Assembly (NCBI GenBank): GCA_024500155.1
Contig: CM044858.1
Coordinates: forward strand, 2,728,001-2,792,000
Source of the DNA: Chenopodium formosanum
Lineage: Eukaryota; Streptophyta; Magnoliopsida; Caryophyllales; Amaranthaceae
Length of the DNA: 64,000 bases
Direction: 5' to 3'
The position numbers and the translations under genes were made by a program. The number at the start of each line of letters is the position of its first letter. Position 1 is the first letter of the stretch. Positions 62,151-64,000 of this stretch are shown here, one piece after another. The notes below the pieces were generated by a model. That model worked only from the letters and a program-made list of their open reading frames with translations, had not been told where the DNA came from and did no database searches.

Positions 62151-62344
62151 AGATTTTTCATATGAAAACAATAATTGAGATATACATATATATATAAATA
62201 TTAATCCCAATAGTTTTTCTTAATTTCAATGTATAATTTGGTTTTTGTACTTTAACTCCATATGTATTGTTCTTTAACTCTAATGTATGATTTACATTGT
62301 GTTTTATTTCCTTAATTTTTTTTTTATAGATAAAAAGATTATTA

Positions 62345-62669
62345 CTCCCTCCGTGTTTTTTTAAGTGATACATTTTTCATTTCCGGCCGTGTTTTTTTAA
62401 GTGATACATTTTCTTTTTTGGCAAAACAATACATTAAAATATTATATCTCTCTCCTCTCATGGTCCCCACCCAAACCCACTACTACTTTTTTACTATATC
62501 TTTCCTCTCACATATATTACTTTTCAATAAACTATTAACCCCATTATCTTTCTTTAACAATTTTTTAATACTCCACTACCCCACTTACTTCTTATTTTAT
62601 TTAAGTTAATTAAATTGCCTAAAACTATGTGCCGGTCAATATGTATCACTTAAAAAAACACGGAGGGAG
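62345..62669. mobile_element. Stowaway MITE (copy 2)
   Basis: 325-bp element with terminal inverted repeats CTCCCTCCGTGTTTTTTTAA and complement, flanked by TA (62343-62344, 62670-62671). The interior (CTCTCATGGTCCCCACCCAA, then TTTTCAATAAACTATTAACC) matches copy 1 at 3986-4312. Confidence 0.9.
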
Positions 62670-62671
62670 TA

Positions 62672-64000
62672 TTCATTAAAAACAAATTCCGTTCGACATT
62701 TTCAGGGTAACATATGTGACAAAGTAAAATTCATATTTATAGATAGAAAAATATCACTTTTGAGACAATAATGTGTTATGTGACTAGTATATTATACACA
62801 TACATTTTTAATATAAGTAAAGGAATACAGTAGATAACAAGTATATCATGCATGCGAGGTTAAAAAGGCAAATTCGTAGTATTGTAGAGTTTAAAAAAGT
62901 CAAAAAACACACGTAAGATTCCAATTTTGTCTAGTCTCTAGAACATACACAACTAATAACCCACCTCTATATAGTACAAATCAATTGGATTTTTCCTGTC
63001 AAAAAAAAAAATAAATAAAAAAAGAATTTTAGCCAAATTAGAAATTTAAATAAGAACAGCATGAAAAAAATGCAAATTTTAGCTCTTAGCTCACAAAAGA
63101 AGAAGACAATCACAGAAGAAGACAATATTTGAAAATATGGATAAAATTCCAACAAAATTTTGACAATCTTTAAATAAATAAAAAAATAAAAAATAAAAAA
63201 TAAAAAAAAAGAAACAAAAACCAAAACCAAAACCAAGAAACAAAACAAAACTAACAATTTATCTCATATCCATGTGAAATTAACGTTGTAAAAAATCCAA
63301 TTTAGTTTGTAATGTAGTTTCAAAAGATAGTGTAATTTTTTCCCTTGTTTGTTTTGAGCATTATTAGACTTATTTATTGTTGAAGTAAAGAGTAAATATT
63401 ATTGTTACGTTATGTGTATGTGCTTAATCTCTATAGAAGTACAAATAGATTACTGATCGATTATTATCCATCCCTCTCTTCCTAAGTATTAGGGACATAT
63501 ATTTAGGTTTGTTTTAAAAAATTGAGCAAAAAAGTTTATGAGTGCAGTATAACTTTTGAAATTTCCATCACCACATTAATCACCTACAAAGATCTCTTTG
63601 AAATTCTTTTTAAAGGAATAAAGGCCTAAGGTATAATTAAGAGGCAATACATTTTGAGCAAGTGTAGAATTTATAGCTTATTTGGTACTTAGAGGCGACT
63701 ATTAACGTGTATTAGTTGCACTTTATAAGCTACTTATATTAATTAAATCAAGGTACCTTGCACGAATAAGAGTTAAGTAAGAAAATATATTATAAATTGT
63801 TTGTAATAATGATTGATATGCGGGACATTCAAACTAGATGCGTCATACACTCATAATATCTCCATTAACTTTTGGTTATTATTAGTTAGATATAAAAAAT
63901 TCAAAAGTTGCACATAATAGTTAAAGTTAACTTACATTATTGTATGTTGAATAACATCCGATCCCTACCTTTTTAAAAGTATAAATAAACTCTTATGAAT
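62672..64000. other. intergenic, no gene seen
   Basis: Very AT-rich, with an A-rich simple-repeat patch at about 63173-63245 (AAATA, then CAAAAC units). The 96-codon ORF over that patch is low complexity. Nothing else identified. Confidence 0.6.

Noticed and set aside
62967..63257. 96-codon minus-strand ORF near the right end
   Set aside because: Low-complexity Phe/Leu/Ile product of an A-rich simple repeat.
1..64000. CRISPR arrays, operons, riboswitches or a phage-type defence system
   Set aside because: No direct-repeat/spacer pattern; genes are intron-rich and nuclear, and tandem repeats have no unique spacers between copies.

Overview
The window is plant nuclear DNA from a eudicot. It is AT-rich, and its genes are split into many small exons by AU-rich introns. 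It carries Stowaway-, Tourist- and Mutator-type MITEs, a copia remnant, and microsatellites. I cannot name the species from sequence alone. Eight protein-coding genes can be assembled by joining exons at splice sites that keep frame and restore conserved protein order. No bacterial-type operon, CRISPR array or intact tRNA/rRNA gene is present.

Layout: 1-2650 is intergenic, with a tRNA-like SINE head and an inverted repeat. 3007-14226 (+) is an MTM1-type mitochondrial carrier of 10 exons; its 5.3-kb intron 5 is filled by repeats (two 0.94-kb tandem copies, then eight ~320-bp tandem copies). 14913-26990 (-) is NSF, the vesicle-fusing ATPase, of 21 coding exons. It contains a clear U12-type AT-AC intron, a GC-AG intron, and a second, shorter array of the same ~320-bp repeat in intron 7. 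28935-35277 (-) is gamma-tubulin (11 exons, 474 aa). 36408-36644 (-) is a 78-aa DUF7722-type protein. 39121-41625 (+) is a two-exon DUF1221 kinase-like protein that looks like a pseudokinase. 43246-49152 (-) is SPA1, a light-signalling partner of COP1 (7 coding exons, 1023 aa), with one junction that lacks a GT or GC donor. 52701-53312 (+) is an unrecognised 114-aa protein. 54360-58964 (-) is the mitochondrial adenine nucleotide carrier ADNT1 (8 exons, 354 aa). 59160-64000 is intergenic, with a MULE-type MITE carrying a 9-bp target duplication, a decayed copia reverse-transcriptase fragment and a Stowaway MITE.

The genes form no functional cluster: two are mitochondrial carriers, one acts in membrane fusion, one in microtubule nucleation, one in photomorphogenesis, and the rest are a kinase-like protein and two small proteins. 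The most unusual content is non-coding: the shared intronic repeat family, the minor-class and non-canonical splice sites, and the MITEs with simple-repeat interiors. All exon models are inferred by eye from splice motifs and remembered family sequences and have not been tested against RNA.
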